From the NCBI GenBank assembly GCA_031179305.1, contig JAPSHX010000001.1:124001-188000 (forward strand): a DNA stretch of 64,000 bases. The letters run 5' to 3'. The first letter of the stretch is position 1, and every line of letters starts with the position of its first letter. Below are positions 1 through 9,452 of this stretch, piece by piece. This DNA comes from Paenarthrobacter sp. GTDB taxonomy: Bacteria; Actinomycetota; Actinomycetes; Actinomycetales; Micrococcaceae. The notes below the pieces were generated by a model. That model did not search any database and was not told the origin of the DNA. It saw only the letters and a list, made by a program, of their open reading frames with translations. Position numbers and translations under genes: made by a program.

Positions 1-2
1 CC

Positions 3-602
3 TCCGTCGCGGGGACGAGCGGCCGGACCTGGGTGATCGACCCCGTTGACGGCACGTACAACTTCCTCCACGGGTCCACGTACTGGTGCTCGGCCATTGC
101 CCTCAAGCGTGACGACTCGGACCACGGCGGCAACCCGGTCGCGGATCCGGACGTGTTGCTCGGGGCCATCTATCAGCCCGAACTGGATAAGCTCTGGCTG
201 GGAGGGGCGGAGCGCCCCGCAACCCTGAACGGCGAGGCGATCTCCGGTTCAGGTGACTTCCCCGTTGGCCAAATCTCCGCAGCCACGTACATCCACCCCA
301 CCTGGCTCGCCGACCCCCGGGCCGCCATGCCCTGGCACGCGGCCGCAGTCTCCGCGGCGTCCCTGCGGATGTTCGGGTCAGGGTCCTGCGACCTCGGCCG
401 GGTGGCTGACGGGGAGCTCGGCTGCTGGTTCCAGCACAGCTGCCCGGAATGGGACTGGCTCCCCGGGAAGGCGATCGTCCGCGCTGCCGGCGGGGACACC
501 GCCGTCGTGCAGGTCAATGGCTTGAATTGGTTCGTGGCCGGGGGCTCGACGGCGGTACGCGAGTTGAGTGCTGCCCTCACCTCTGTTCCCCAATTTGCCT
601 AG
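3..602 (+). CDS. Inositol monophosphatase family protein, 5' end missing
   Basis: The frame is already open at the window edge, so only the C-terminal ~199 residues are present. Near the start is WVIDPVDGTYNF, the metal-binding DPxDGT motif of the inositol monophosphatase / histidinol-phosphatase superfamily. Later CPEWDWLPGKAIVRAAGG matches the second signature (WD...AGG), so both metal-site elements are intact. The family hydrolyses phosphomonoesters such as inositol phosphate or histidinol phosphate using Mg2+. Which substrate applies cannot be decided without the N-terminal part. The gene ends 64 nt before the pcrA start on the same strand. Confidence 0.85.
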   Translation, partial: SVAGTSGRTWVIDPVDGTYNFLHGSTYWCSAIALKRDDSDHGGNPVADPDVLLGAIYQPELDKLWLGGAERPATLNGEAISGSGDFPVGQISAATYIHPTWLADPRAAMPWHAAAVSAASLRMFGSGSCDLGRVADGELGCWFQHSCPEWDWLPGKAIVRAAGGDTAVVQVNGLNWFVAGGSTAVRELSAALTSVPQFA

Positions 603-629
603 CATCCGCTACTGCTGACCATGGCGCCT

Positions 630-656
630 TATAGTGTCAGGGGCACCGCCTAGACT
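630..656 (+). promoter_or_regulatory. Possible pcrA promoter -10 elements
   Basis: Two -10-like hexamers precede pcrA: TATAGT at 630-635 and TAGACT at 651-656. The second lies 10 nt before the ATG at 667 and would give an almost leaderless transcript. No convincing -35 is visible. Confidence 0.35.
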
Positions 657-666
657 GGTAGGCACC

Positions 667-3213
667 ATGGATATGTTGTTTGACCCCTACGCAGACGGAC
701 CCTTCAAAGCTGGCACCAAAGCCGCAGTCAAGGCTGCCCCGGAACTTTCCCATTCCGGCGGTGGCGCCTCCGGGCCGCGGCTCCAGGAGGGAACCGGCGG
801 GTCAGGGAACGCTCCCCAAGCACTCGCCCCAGGGGGATGGGGCGATCAGGGCGCCCACGGGTTGCCAAGCGCTGAGGCACTCCTCCAAGGACTGAATCCG
901 CAGCAGGAAGAGGCAGTGAAGCACGCCGGAAGCCCCCTGCTGATCGTTGCGGGTGCGGGCTCGGGGAAGACGCGCGTACTGAGTAACCGGATCGCCTACC
1001 TCATTGCCACCAAGCGTGCGCATCACGGCGAAATCCTGGCCATCACCTTCACCAACAAGGCAGCGGCCGAAATGCGGGAACGCATCGAAGCCTTGGTCGG
1101 CGCCCGGGCAAAGGGCATGTGGATTTCCACGTTCCACTCGTCCTGTGTGCGAATCCTGCGCCGGGAAGCCGCCAACGTCGGGCTGAATTCGAACTTCTCC
1201 ATCTATGACTCCGCTGATTCGCTGCGTCTGATCACGCTCGTGGCAAAGAACCTGGACCTGGATCCCAAGAAGTTCGCACCCAAGGCCATCCAGCACAAGA
1301 TTTCTGCGCTCAAGAACGAGCTCATTGACGCCGACTCGTACGTCTCCTCGGCAAACCACAACGACCCCTTCGAACAAGCCGTGGCCGACGTCTTCAAGGG
1401 CTACACGCAGCGTCTCCGGCAAGCCAACGCGATGGACTTCGACGACCTCATCGCGGAAACCGTTTACATGTTCCGGGCTTTCCCTGCGCTCGCGGAATCT
1501 TACCGGCGCCGCTTCCGGCACGTGTTGGTGGACGAGTACCAGGACACCAACCACGCGCAGTACGCGCTGGTCAGGGAAATCGTGGGCTTGGGAACGGACA
1601 CGGACGTGCCACCCAGCGAATTGACTGTGGTGGGCGATTCCGATCAGTCAATTTATGCTTTCCGGGGCGCGGACATCCGCAACATCGTGGAGTTTGAGCA
1701 CGACTACCCCAACGCCCGCACCATCAAACTGGAGCAGAACTATCGCTCCACGCAGAACATCCTGAGCGCTGCCAACTCGGTCATCTCCCGCAATCCCAAC
1801 CGCCAGGAAAAGCGTTTGTGGACCGCGGAAGGTGACGGCGAGAAAATCATTGGCTACGTGGGTGAGAACGAACACGACGAAGCCCAGTTCATCGCCAAGG
1901 AAATCGACCGGTTGCAGGATGAAGAAGGCTTGCGTCCGGGCGACGTCGCCATCTTCTACCGCACCAACGCACAGTCGCGTTCCATTGAAGACGTTCTGGT
2001 CCGGGTGGGACTGCCGTACAAGGTTGTTGGTGGGACGCGCTTCTACGAGCGCAAGGAAATCAAGGATGCCCTGGCCTACCTCCGCGTCCTGGTGAACCCG
2101 GACGACGACGTCAACCTCCGCAGGGTACTGAACGAACCGAAACGCGGGATCGGGGATCGTGCAGAGGGCGCCGTGGCTGCCTTGGCCGAGCGGGAACGCA
2201 CCTCGTTCATGGCCGCTGCGCGCCGCGTTGACCAAGCGCCGGGCATGGCCACACGCTCCATTAACGCCGTCCTGGGATTCGTTAAGCTGCTCGATGACCT
2301 TGCCGAGGTGGCTTCGGGCTCTGGTGCTGCCGCTGCGTTGGAAGCCGTCCTCGAACAGACCGGCTACTTGGCGGGGCTGCGCGCCAGCAACGATCCACAG
2401 GACGAATCCCGGGTGGAGAACCTCGCCGAACTGGTGGCAGTGGTCCGGGAATACGAACGCGACAATCCGGACGGGTCTCTCGGTGAATTCCTGGAGCAGG
2501 TCTCCCTCGTGGCCGATGCCGACCAGATTCCGGACGCGCCGGGCGCTGACATTGATGCCGCCGTCGCGGAGGCCAAACGCATGGGCGTTGTCACGCTCAT
2601 GACGCTGCACACAGCCAAGGGCTTGGAGTTCCCGGTCGTGTTCCTCACCGGCATGGAGCACGGCATCTTCCCGCACCAGCGTTCCGCGACGGATCCGAAG
2701 GAACTCGCGGAAGAACGGCGTCTGGCCTATGTGGGCCTCACCAGGGCGCGCAAGCGCCTCTACGTCACTCGTTCGGAGGTCCGCAGCATGTGGGGCCAGA
2801 GCCAGTACAACCCGGCCAGCCAGTTCCTGGAAGAGATCCCTTCCGAGCTGGTGGAGTGGAAGCGCGAAGGAATCAGCCGTCAGGCCGCAGGCGGCTGGGG
2901 GAGCGCCCCCATCGGGTCCAACCGCTACGGTGGTTCCTTCTGGGGTGCGGGCACCTCCCGCGGCGCTGCCGCAAGCCCGACCGCAGGGTTCGACGCCGAC
3001 GTCCCTGCCGCCGTCGTACGCAACAGGGTCCAGCCGCAAAAGGAAGTCATTTCCGTGGTGGTGGGGGACAAAGTCAACCACACGAGCTTCGGCAACGGTG
3101 TGGTGCTGGGCATCGAAGGCGCGGGGGACAAGACGGTTGCGAAGGTGAAGTTCGACGTCGGCGAGAAGCGGCTGCTGTTGCGGTACGCGCCCCTGACCAA
3201 ACTCGATGCATGA
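667..3213 (+). CDS. pcrA: ATP-dependent DNA helicase PcrA (UvrD/Rep family)
   Basis: Superfamily 1A 3'-5' DNA helicase, 848 residues, acting in nucleotide excision repair and replication restart. All core motifs are visible: Walker A GAGSGKT near residue 96, DEYQDTN (motif II) near 289, GDSDQSIYAFRG (III) near 322, QNYRSTQNIL (IV), HTAKGLEFPVV (V) near 647 and VGLTRARKRLYVT (VI) near 690. The last ~50 residues (VVGDKVNHTSFGNGVV...) match the Tudor-like domain that binds RNA polymerase in PcrA proteins. An in-frame GTG at 634 exists, but ATG 667 gives the N-terminus MDMLFDPYADGPF, which resembles related actinobacterial proteins, so I use it. The gene runs directly into a small lipoprotein gene. 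Confidence 0.95.
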   Translation: MDMLFDPYADGPFKAGTKAAVKAAPELSHSGGGASGPRLQEGTGGSGNAPQALAPGGWGDQGAHGLPSAEALLQGLNPQQEEAVKHAGSPLLIVAGAGSGKTRVLSNRIAYLIATKRAHHGEILAITFTNKAAAEMRERIEALVGARAKGMWISTFHSSCVRILRREAANVGLNSNFSIYDSADSLRLITLVAKNLDLDPKKFAPKAIQHKISALKNELIDADSYVSSANHNDPFEQAVADVFKGYTQRLRQANAMDFDDLIAETVYMFRAFPALAESYRRRFRHVLVDEYQDTNHAQYALVREIVGLGTDTDVPPSELTVVGDSDQSIYAFRGADIRNIVEFEHDYPNARTIKLEQNYRSTQNILSAANSVISRNPNRQEKRLWTAEGDGEKIIGYVGENEHDEAQFIAKEIDRLQDEEGLRPGDVAIFYRTNAQSRSIEDVLVRVGLPYKVVGGTRFYERKEIKDALAYLRVLVNPDDDVNLRRVLNEPKRGIGDRAEGAVAALAERERTSFMAAARRVDQAPGMATRSINAVLGFVKLLDDLAEVASGSGAAAALEAVLEQTGYLAGLRASNDPQDESRVENLAELVAVVREYERDNPDGSLGEFLEQVSLVADADQIPDAPGADIDAAVAEAKRMGVVTLMTLHTAKGLEFPVVFLTGMEHGIFPHQRSATDPKELAEERRLAYVGLTRARKRLYVTRSEVRSMWGQSQYNPASQFLEEIPSELVEWKREGISRQAAGGWGSAPIGSNRYGGSFWGAGTSRGAAASPTAGFDADVPAAVVRNRVQPQKEVISVVVGDKVNHTSFGNGVVLGIEGAGDKTVAKVKFDVGEKRLLLRYAPLTKLDA

Positions 3214-3236
3214 AACGGCACGGCATAATGAGGGAC

Positions 3237-3926
3237 ATGCGACGGACTGTTTGGGGGATACTGGCCGCCTTGATCATGGTGCTGGTCACCGGGTGTTCCT
3301 TCTCCACCGAAGATCCCAACTATGTGCCTCCGGCCCCATTGCCGCCGCTGGAGCAGCTCCAGCAGGTTCCTGTCACTGAGCAGACCACCCTGTCCGCGGG
3401 CGAGGATGTCACAGCGTTCATCACTGCTGACAAGAACATTGTGTGCGCCCTGACATCTTCCCGGGGCGGGCACCTTAACCTTCCCTATGAGGCCAACTCC
3501 TACTCGGACGCGGCCAACAACAAGTTCGCGGTTGTTCCTGTGGCGCACTGCGAGCTGGCCAAGTATGCCAAACCGGACCTGGATGACGTTGTGGAGGACT
3601 GTGCTGGAACAGGCCTTGGCTACCTTGGCGGGACAGCGCTGCTGACTCCTGAGAAGGCTGTCTACGGCTCATGTCGTTCCGGCGTAACACAAATGGAATC
3701 GGAGTTCGGGCCAAAGGGCAGTGGTGGGGGTCCTATCTCCAAGCTCCGGGAGCTCCCGGACGGGCAGAACATCGAGCGCAACGGGCTACGGTGTTCGGCC
3801 TATAACGGCGGCGTTGCCTGCGGAAACGTCTCTGGTGGCGTGGCATTCTTCGTAAACCGCGAGGGTTACCAGTTGATTTCCGACGGCGGCAAAACGGTCC
3901 GCGGGAACCTGAAAGAAGCGTCCTGA
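3237..3926 (+). CDS. Predicted lipoprotein of unknown function
   Basis: A 229-residue protein with a lipoprotein signal: MRRTVWGILAALIMVLVTGC places the lipobox cysteine at residue 20. Six more cysteines (in IVCAL, AHCEL, EDCAG, GSCRS, LRCSA, VACGN) suggest disulphides in an extracytoplasmic domain. I recognise no enzyme motif. In-frame ATGs at 3210 (overlapping the pcrA stop as ATGA) and 3228 are alternatives. I prefer 3237 because CATAAT at 3224-3229 sits 7 nt before it, as in a leaderless promoter, and because it gives the most compact signal peptide. A terminator follows. Confidence 0.7.
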   Translation: MRRTVWGILAALIMVLVTGCSFSTEDPNYVPPAPLPPLEQLQQVPVTEQTTLSAGEDVTAFITADKNIVCALTSSRGGHLNLPYEANSYSDAANNKFAVVPVAHCELAKYAKPDLDDVVEDCAGTGLGYLGGTALLTPEKAVYGSCRSGVTQMESEFGPKGSGGGPISKLRELPDGQNIERNGLRCSAYNGGVACGNVSGGVAFFVNREGYQLISDGGKTVRGNLKEAS

Positions 3927-3954
3927 ACCGCATTCGAAAGCCTTCCGACAGCCC

Positions 3955-3980
3955 AAAAACCGCGTCATTATGCGGTTTTT
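3955..3980 (+). terminator. Rho-independent terminator after lipoprotein gene
   Basis: AAAAACCGC (3955-3963) pairs with GCGGTTTTT (3972-3980) around an 8-nt loop and ends in a T-run. It separates the pcrA-lipoprotein unit from sucC. The stem is A-rich on its 5' side, so it may also work in reverse. Confidence 0.75.
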
Positions 3981-4190
3981 CTACATCCGATAGAAGTGTA
4001 AGGTTACTCACTTAACAGGTAGTGTGTAGCTGGCGGGACTCCTCAAAGGGCTAAAGTTCCGAGAGGACCTTACGCAATGTGACCGGCTTCAATCCCGGTT
4101 GCTACCGCGTACTTTCCGCAGCTGGCTATCGCGGTCATCGCGGTTCCCGGCTGAACAGAAAACTACTTCGACGTAGAAGGACACTAAACC

Positions 4191-5360
4191 GTGGACCTGT
4201 TTGAATATCAGGCGCGCGATATGTTCGAGGCGCACGGTGTACCCGTGCTCGCCGGCATCGTGGCGCACACTCCTGAAGAAGCGAAGGCAGCTGCCGAGAA
4301 GATCGGCGGCGTAACTGTCGTAAAGGCACAGGTTAAGGTTGGTGGCCGCGGCAAGGCTGGCGGCGTCAAGGTTGCCAAGACCGCCGAAGAGGCACTTGAG
4401 CACTCCACCAACATCCTGGGCATGGACATCAAGGGCCACACCGTCAACAAGGTGATGATCGCCCAGGGTGCTGACATCGCCGAGGAATTCTACTTCTCGG
4501 TCCTCCTGGACCGCGCCAACCGCAACTACCTGGCCATGTGCTCGGTAGAAGGCGGCATGGAAATCGAGCAGCTTGCAGTCGAGCGTCCCGAGGCCCTGGC
4601 CAAGATCGCCATCGACCCCGCTGTGGGCATCGACCAGGCCAAGGCTGACGAGATCGTTACAGCTGCAGGTTTCGCTGAGGAACTGCGCGGCAAGGTAGCC
4701 GACGTCATTCTGAAGCTCTGGGACGTTTTCAAGAAGGAAGACGCAACTCTGGTTGAGGTCAACCCGCTGGTCCGCACCGGTGCTGGCGAGATCGTTGCCC
4801 TCGACGGCAAGGTCTCCCTGGACGAGAACGCTGACTTCCGCCACGTGCACCACGCACACCTGGAAGACAAGGACGCAGCTGACCCGCTCGAGGCGAAGGC
4901 CAAGGCGCAGGACCTCAACTACGTCAAGCTGGACGGCGAAGTAGGCATCATCGGCAACGGCGCCGGTCTTGTGATGTCCACCCTCGACGTCGTTGCTTAC
5001 GCCGGCGAGAACCACGGCAACGTGAAGCCCGCAAACTTCCTGGACATCGGCGGTGGAGCATCCGCCGAGGTCATGGCCAATGGTCTGGACGTCATCCTGG
5101 GCGACTCCCAGGTCAAGAGCGTATTCGTGAACGTCTTCGGCGGCATCACCGCTTGTGACGCTGTTGCCAAGGGCATCGTCGGTGCACTGGCTGAGCTCGG
5201 TTCCTCCGCGAACAAGCCGCTGGTAGTTCGCCTCGACGGCAACAACGTTGAGGAAGGCCGCCGCATCCTGACCGAGGCCAACCACCCGCTGGTTACCCTG
5301 GCCGCCACCATGGACGAGGGCGCCGACAAGGCCGCCGAGCTCGCCAACGCAGCTAAGTAA
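4191..5360 (+). CDS. sucC: Succinyl-CoA synthetase (ADP-forming) beta subunit
   Basis: 389 residues, the usual length for SucC. With SucD it catalyses succinyl-CoA + NDP + Pi to succinate + CoA + NTP in the TCA cycle. The N-terminal ATP-grasp domain begins [19 protein letters not shown] and contains [16 protein letters not shown]. The C-terminal CoA-ligase half includes [13 protein letters not shown] and [10 protein letters not shown]. Translation starts at GTG, supported by AGAAGGA at 4175-4181, nine nt upstream. sucD follows after 11 nt, so the two are an operon. The 210 bp upstream, after the terminator, should hold the promoter, but I cannot fix a -35/-10 pair. Confidence 0.96.
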   Translation: MDLFEYQARDMFEAHGVPVLAGIVAHTPEEAKAAAEKIGGVTVVKAQVKVGGRGKAGGVKVAKTAEEALEHSTNILGMDIKGHTVNKVMIAQGADIAEEFYFSVLLDRANRNYLAMCSVEGGMEIEQLAVERPEALAKIAIDPAVGIDQAKADEIVTAAGFAEELRGKVADVILKLWDVFKKEDATLVEVNPLVRTGAGEIVALDGKVSLDENADFRHVHHAHLEDKDAADPLEAKAKAQDLNYVKLDGEVGIIGNGAGLVMSTLDVVAYAGENHGNVKPANFLDIGGGASAEVMANGLDVILGDSQVKSVFVNVFGGITACDAVAKGIVGALAELGSSANKPLVVRLDGNNVEEGRRILTEANHPLVTLAATMDEGADKAAELANAAK

Positions 5361-5371
5361 AGGGACGCGAC

Positions 5372-6274
5372 ATGTCTATCTACCTCAACAAGGACTCCAA
5401 GGTCATCGTTCAGGGCATCACCGGCGGCGAGGGCACCAAGCACACCGCCCTGATGCTCAAGGCCGGTACCAACATTGTTGGTGGCGTCAACGCCCGCAAG
5501 GCCGGCACCACGGTCCTGCACGGTGACAAGGAAATCAACGTCTTCGGCACCGTCAAGGAAGCCATCGCTGAAACCGGCGCTGACGTCTCCATCGTCTTCG
5601 TTCCCCCCGCATTCACCAAGGACGCCGTGGTTGAAGCAATCGAAGCCGGCATCGGCCTCGTCGTTGTCATCACCGAAGGCGTGCCTGTTCAGGACTCCGC
5701 CGAATTCTGGGCACTCGCCCAGTCCAAGGTGGACGCTGACGGCAAGCAGATCACCCGCATCATCGGACCGAACTGCCCCGGCATCATCACCCCCGGCGAA
5801 GCCCTGGTTGGCATCACCCCGGCGAACATCACGGGCAAGGGCCCCATCGGCCTCGTATCCAAGTCCGGTACCTTGACTTACCAGATGATGTACGAACTCC
5901 GCGACCTCGGCTTCTCCACTGCGATCGGCATCGGCGGCGACCCCGTCATCGGTACCACGCACATTGACGCCCTGGAAGCCTTCGAAGCTGACCCGGAAAC
6001 CAAGGCAATCGTCATGATCGGTGAGATTGGTGGTGACGCTGAAGAGCGCGCAGCCGACTTCATCAAGGCCAACGTCACCAAGCCGGTTGTTGGCTACGTT
6101 GCCGGCTTCACCGCTCCCGAGGGCAAAACCATGGGCCACGCAGGCGCCATCGTTTCCGGTTCCGCCGGTACGGCCCAGGCCAAGAAGGAAGCTCTCGAAG
6201 CCGCTGGTGTAAAGGTTGGCAAGACGCCATCCGAGACCGCCAAGCTGCTGCGCGAAGTTTACGCAACGCTTTAG
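5372..6274 (+). CDS. sucD: Succinyl-CoA synthetase alpha subunit
   Basis: 300 residues, typical of SucD. The N-terminal Rossmann CoA-binding domain begins [33 protein letters not shown] lies in the middle, and the phosphorylated active-site histidine is in [14 protein letters not shown] near the C-terminus. AAGGGA precedes the ATG. It forms the catalytic heteromer with SucC, encoded 11 nt upstream. A strong hairpin follows. Confidence 0.96.
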   Translation: MSIYLNKDSKVIVQGITGGEGTKHTALMLKAGTNIVGGVNARKAGTTVLHGDKEINVFGTVKEAIAETGADVSIVFVPPAFTKDAVVEAIEAGIGLVVVITEGVPVQDSAEFWALAQSKVDADGKQITRIIGPNCPGIITPGEALVGITPANITGKGPIGLVSKSGTLTYQMMYELRDLGFSTAIGIGGDPVIGTTHIDALEAFEADPETKAIVMIGEIGGDAEERAADFIKANVTKPVVGYVAGFTAPEGKTMGHAGAIVSGSAGTAQAKKEALEAAGVKVGKTPSETAKLLREVYATL

Positions 6275-6290
6275 TCTTTACAGCAAATTC

Positions 6291-6344
6291 ACGACGACGG
6301 CCCTGGGTCTTCCCAACGGAAGGTGCAGGGCCGTCGTCGTTCCT
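6291..6344 (+). terminator. Strong terminator of sucCD
   Basis: A perfect 15-bp stem, 6291-6305 with 6326-6340 (ACGACGACGGCCCTG and its complement). A second small hairpin (CTTCC/GGAAG, 6309-6322) is nested in the loop, and T-rich sequence follows. It lies between convergent genes and may also end the PIG-L transcript. Confidence 0.85.
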
Positions 6345-6412
6345 TAAACCAGCTGACGCGAGCCGAAGAGTCTGGGGGAAAACTCCGACCCGCGCCAGGT
6401 CAATGGGGCCGG

Positions 6413-9325
6413 CTAAGCGATGATCTTCATCGCCTGCCAGCCGGTGCCGAGGCTGATGGGCGGTACGGTGCTGAACGCTCCGCTGCCTGTGCCCGGATAC
6501 AGCCACAGGGTGTCAGCGATGCGGCCTATGACGTCGTTGCTGCCATCGCCATTGAGGTCGCGGGGCCCGGCTATCGATGTTCGGTTGTCCCAACCCGTGG
6601 AGATCTGTTTCCATGGCAGCCATCCACGGGTTCCGTTTCCGGGGTACAGCCAGAGGGCGCCTGTGTCAGAGCGTCGCGCCAGCACGTCTCCCTTTCCATC
6701 TCCATTAAAGTCCCCCGTGCTCAGAATTGCATTCATAATATTCCAGCCGGTTCCCACGGTGGTGGGCGTCCGCTGTCCGCCGGTCCCGTTGCCTTCATAC
6801 AGACGCAACTCGCCGGTGCTTAGCCGCCCCATGAAGTCCGGAATCCCGTCGCCGCTGAAGTCCCCGGGTGAAAACAGTTGGCTCATGGTGCTCCAGCCAG
6901 AGCTGACCTGCACCCGGGCCCCGAAGCTGCCGGCACCGTCACCCGGGTAGAACCATAGGATGTCACCGGCACGGGCCAACAGGTCCGGTTTGCCATCCCG
7001 GTTGAAGTCACCTGGAGTGATGGTGTCAGTCACGGTGGACCATGCAGGTGCCGGCAGGGCTACCTGCCGGGGCAAAAGGCCGCCTGCGCCGTCTCCTGGG
7101 TAGAGATACAGATTGCCGGCAGTATCAGAGGCCAGGACATCGGCTTTGCCGTCACCGTTGTAGTCATGGGCCGACGGCGGCCCTGCTGCCGGGACAGTGT
7201 ACGTCTGGCTGCCCACGGCCGAGACGTTGCCGGCTGTGTCCACCCCGATGTACTTGAGGACTAGCGTGGAGCTCCCCATGGCAATCGGGGCTGTGTACTT
7301 GATGTTGGTGGCCGAGTCCGTTGCCGTGGGCGTGCTGCCATCGGTGGTGTAGTAAATGGCCGCCTCTGGTTCATTTGCCGAGAGGGTGATGGTGGCCCCA
7401 CTGGCCAAGGCCCGGCTGGTGGGGTTGGCTGTCACCACGGGCGCCGTGGTGTCCGGTGGGACGGTATACGTCTGGGTGACGACGTCGGAGACGTTTCCGG
7501 CAGGATCCGTGGCGGAGTACTTCAGTGTCATCGGGGCCGTACCGGGGAACGCTATCGGTGTGGAGTACACCTGTCCGGCTGTCAACGGGTCGCTGCCATC
7601 AGTGGTGTATTTGATCACCGAGTTCGCTTCGTTAACCGTAAGGGTGATGGTGGTGCCTGGAGCGTAGGCGCCGCCCAAGGGGTTGGCGGTCACCACCGGC
7701 TTGGTCACATCCGGTCCAGTGGAGTACGTCTGGGTAACCACGGCGGAGGGATTGTTCGCAGAGTCCACCGCGAAGTACTTCAGGGTCAGCGGGCCGTCCA
7801 AGGTGAACGGGGTGGCGTATTTGCTGCTGGCCACCGTGGGCGTAGACCCGTCCACTGTGTAGTAGATGGTAGCTGGCTCACTGGCGGTAAGTGTGACCTT
7901 TTGCCCGATGTCGTAGGTTCCGCCCTGTGGTGTGGCTGTCACCACGGGGGCAACGATGTCAGCGGTGATATGTGCTTCGAATTCGGCCAAGCCCACACTG
8001 GTGGTGGAACTGCTGACGGAGGTGATGTTGAAGCGCACGGAGCTGACAGTCCTTGCCGGGAAATTCACTGTCAGGCCGGAGCCATTGTTCGGCAGGGCGG
8101 CAACCGGGACAGTGCTGCCATCCGAAAAGACGAGATTGCCGCCCGTGACATGGTCGCTGGTGACGGGTCGATCAAAGAGCGTCACAGCATTGATGGTCTT
8201 TGCGGGCGAGAAGTTGTATTGGATCCAGCTGCCCGCTTTGCCCCCGTTGGTGACCCACTCGCGGTTGGCGTCCATGGGGGTGCCCCAGGCGTAGCCGTCA
8301 CGGGCCTTTTCCGGGCTTTGTGCAGAGGCCCTTTGGGAGGATGCTGAGACTGTGGTGCCTGCCGACTTCGCTGCGTTACCTGTCCATTCGATGGCCGTGA
8401 TGTACTGCCGTTTGAGCCAGTCGCTGTAGGGCGTGCTCGGACAGATAGCACCGCAGAGGTGTTTGTCGAAATTAGCGAAGTGGACGAAGGCGTCCACCTT
8501 GCTGGTGAGTTCATGCCCGTGCACGTTTTGGGCGTACTCATCGATGACGTAGGCATCGTAAGCCGATGACGTATGAGGGCCGGTGTAAGCCCTTGTTGCG
8601 ATTTGGGCAAACTTGGCCGCAGCCCAGTGATCACTGTGGTCGTAAGGGGTGGTGAAATTACCTGTCCAGTCCTGGGTACGGAAGGTGATGGGCTGGAAGT
8701 TGGCTATCAATCTGTTCAGGGTGCTTTGGAGCTGTGCCTTGGTGTAAGTGGCAGACCCGTCAACAGGGCGAATACTGGAGATCCGGCCATCCCACAGTTT
8801 GAGGATGCTCTGACCGTTGTAGCGGGAGGTGCCGCCGCCGTTGGGGTAGCCGTCCGGAAGCCGCATGTAGACGACGGAGATATTAGGTGCAGCGTTGAGG
8901 GTGTGAACCGTCAATGGACGGCCCGGTACCCCGGCGTCCGAGGCTGTCCACGCGTTGGCAACCCCAGCCATTTTGGCGTAGGTCGACCTGATTCCGTTTT
9001 CAAGGCTGCTCCAGTACGCCTGGCCCTCGCCAGCTTCACCAGCGGTGATGAAAACAGTTTGGAGACACCGCTTGGCTTGGATATCGCGCATGAAATCGGG
9101 GCTGATGAAGATCAGTTCATCATCGGTGTGCGCGACGATCTGCATGGCACCGCCGGTCCCCGGGCACGGAGGCACGGCGGCCGAAGCGGGAGTGGCAAAA
9201 CCGAACGTAAGCGCAGAAAGGGCGACAGAAAGGCCCAGCAGGAACCCAATGACTTGCTTGGAAAAGGCGCGGGTCCTAAAGGTGGAATGGCGAGTATGAC
9301 GACGGGCGTATTTTGGACGGTCCAC
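6413..9325 (-). CDS. Secreted multidomain PIG-L/LmbE deacetylase with FG-GAP repeats
   Basis: 970 residues. An N-terminal signal peptide (hydrophobic core ~24-45, cleavage near ATPASA) indicates export. Next is a PIG-L/LmbE N-acetylglucosaminyl deacetylase-type domain with zinc motif AHTDDE at 65-70 and HSDHWAA near 230. A discoidin-like sugar-binding region (~335-455) follows. Three chitobiase-C-terminal-type repeats start near 455, 538 and 624, each with a YYTVDGSTPT-like core. From ~718 to the end are about five FG-GAP repeats (DYNGDGKADVLA and variants). The layout suggests a secreted polysaccharide or cell-wall deacetylase with carbohydrate-binding modules. GTG at 9325 is chosen because AAGGAG lies 7 nt upstream; an in-frame TTG at 9367 lacks a ribosome site. 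Confidence 0.85.
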   Translation of the reverse strand: MDRPKYARRHTRHSTFRTRAFSKQVIGFLLGLSVALSALTFGFATPASAAVPPCPGTGGAMQIVAHTDDELIFISPDFMRDIQAKRCLQTVFITAGEAGEGQAYWSSLENGIRSTYAKMAGVANAWTASDAGVPGRPLTVHTLNAAPNISVVYMRLPDGYPNGGGTSRYNGQSILKLWDGRISSIRPVDGSATYTKAQLQSTLNRLIANFQPITFRTQDWTGNFTTPYDHSDHWAAAKFAQIATRAYTGPHTSSAYDAYVIDEYAQNVHGHELTSKVDAFVHFANFDKHLCGAICPSTPYSDWLKRQYITAIEWTGNAAKSAGTTVSASSQRASAQSPEKARDGYAWGTPMDANREWVTNGGKAGSWIQYNFSPAKTINAVTLFDRPVTSDHVTGGNLVFSDGSTVPVAALPNNGSGLTVNFPARTVSSVRFNITSVSSSTTSVGLAEFEAHITADIVAPVVTATPQGGTYDIGQKVTLTASEPATIYYTVDGSTPTVASSKYATPFTLDGPLTLKYFAVDSANNPSAVVTQTYSTGPDVTKPVVTANPLGGAYAPGTTITLTVNEANSVIKYTTDGSDPLTAGQVYSTPIAFPGTAPMTLKYSATDPAGNVSDVVTQTYTVPPDTTAPVVTANPTSRALASGATITLSANEPEAAIYYTTDGSTPTATDSATNIKYTAPIAMGSSTLVLKYIGVDTAGNVSAVGSQTYTVPAAGPPSAHDYNGDGKADVLASDTAGNLYLYPGDGAGGLLPRQVALPAPAWSTVTDTITPGDFNRDGKPDLLARAGDILWFYPGDGAGSFGARVQVSSGWSTMSQLFSPGDFSGDGIPDFMGRLSTGELRLYEGNGTGGQRTPTTVGTGWNIMNAILSTGDFNGDGKGDVLARRSDTGALWLYPGNGTRGWLPWKQISTGWDNRTSIAGPRDLNGDGSNDVIGRIADTLWLYPGTGSGAFSTVPPISLGTGWQAMKIIA

Positions 9326-9407
9326 AACTATGCTCCTTGAGCAGGTGTTGGGCCCCCCAGCCGGCAAACTTACGACGCCCCCAAGACGTCATTTCGAATT
9401 CAGTTGT

Positions 9408-9449
9408 TCACTGCGGGACCCCTTCGGCGGACCGAAAGTGGTGCAGTGA
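9408..9449 (-). other. Hairpin between amidotransferase and PIG-L genes
   Basis: TCACTGC (9408-9414) pairs with GCAGTGA (9443-9449), with a further pairable CTTCGG/CCGAA inside. It lies just after the amidotransferase stop on the minus strand. There is no T-run, so its role as a terminator is uncertain. Confidence 0.35.
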
Positions 9450-9452
9450 CCG

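Noticed and set aside
634..666. GTG 634 as pcrA start
   Set aside because: It lies in a -10-like TATAGT, lacks a ribosome site, and adds residues unlike the family N-terminus.
4089..5285. A 398-codon open frame antisense to sucC
   Set aside because: SucC is certain and fills the other strand; the antisense frame is a high-GC by-product.
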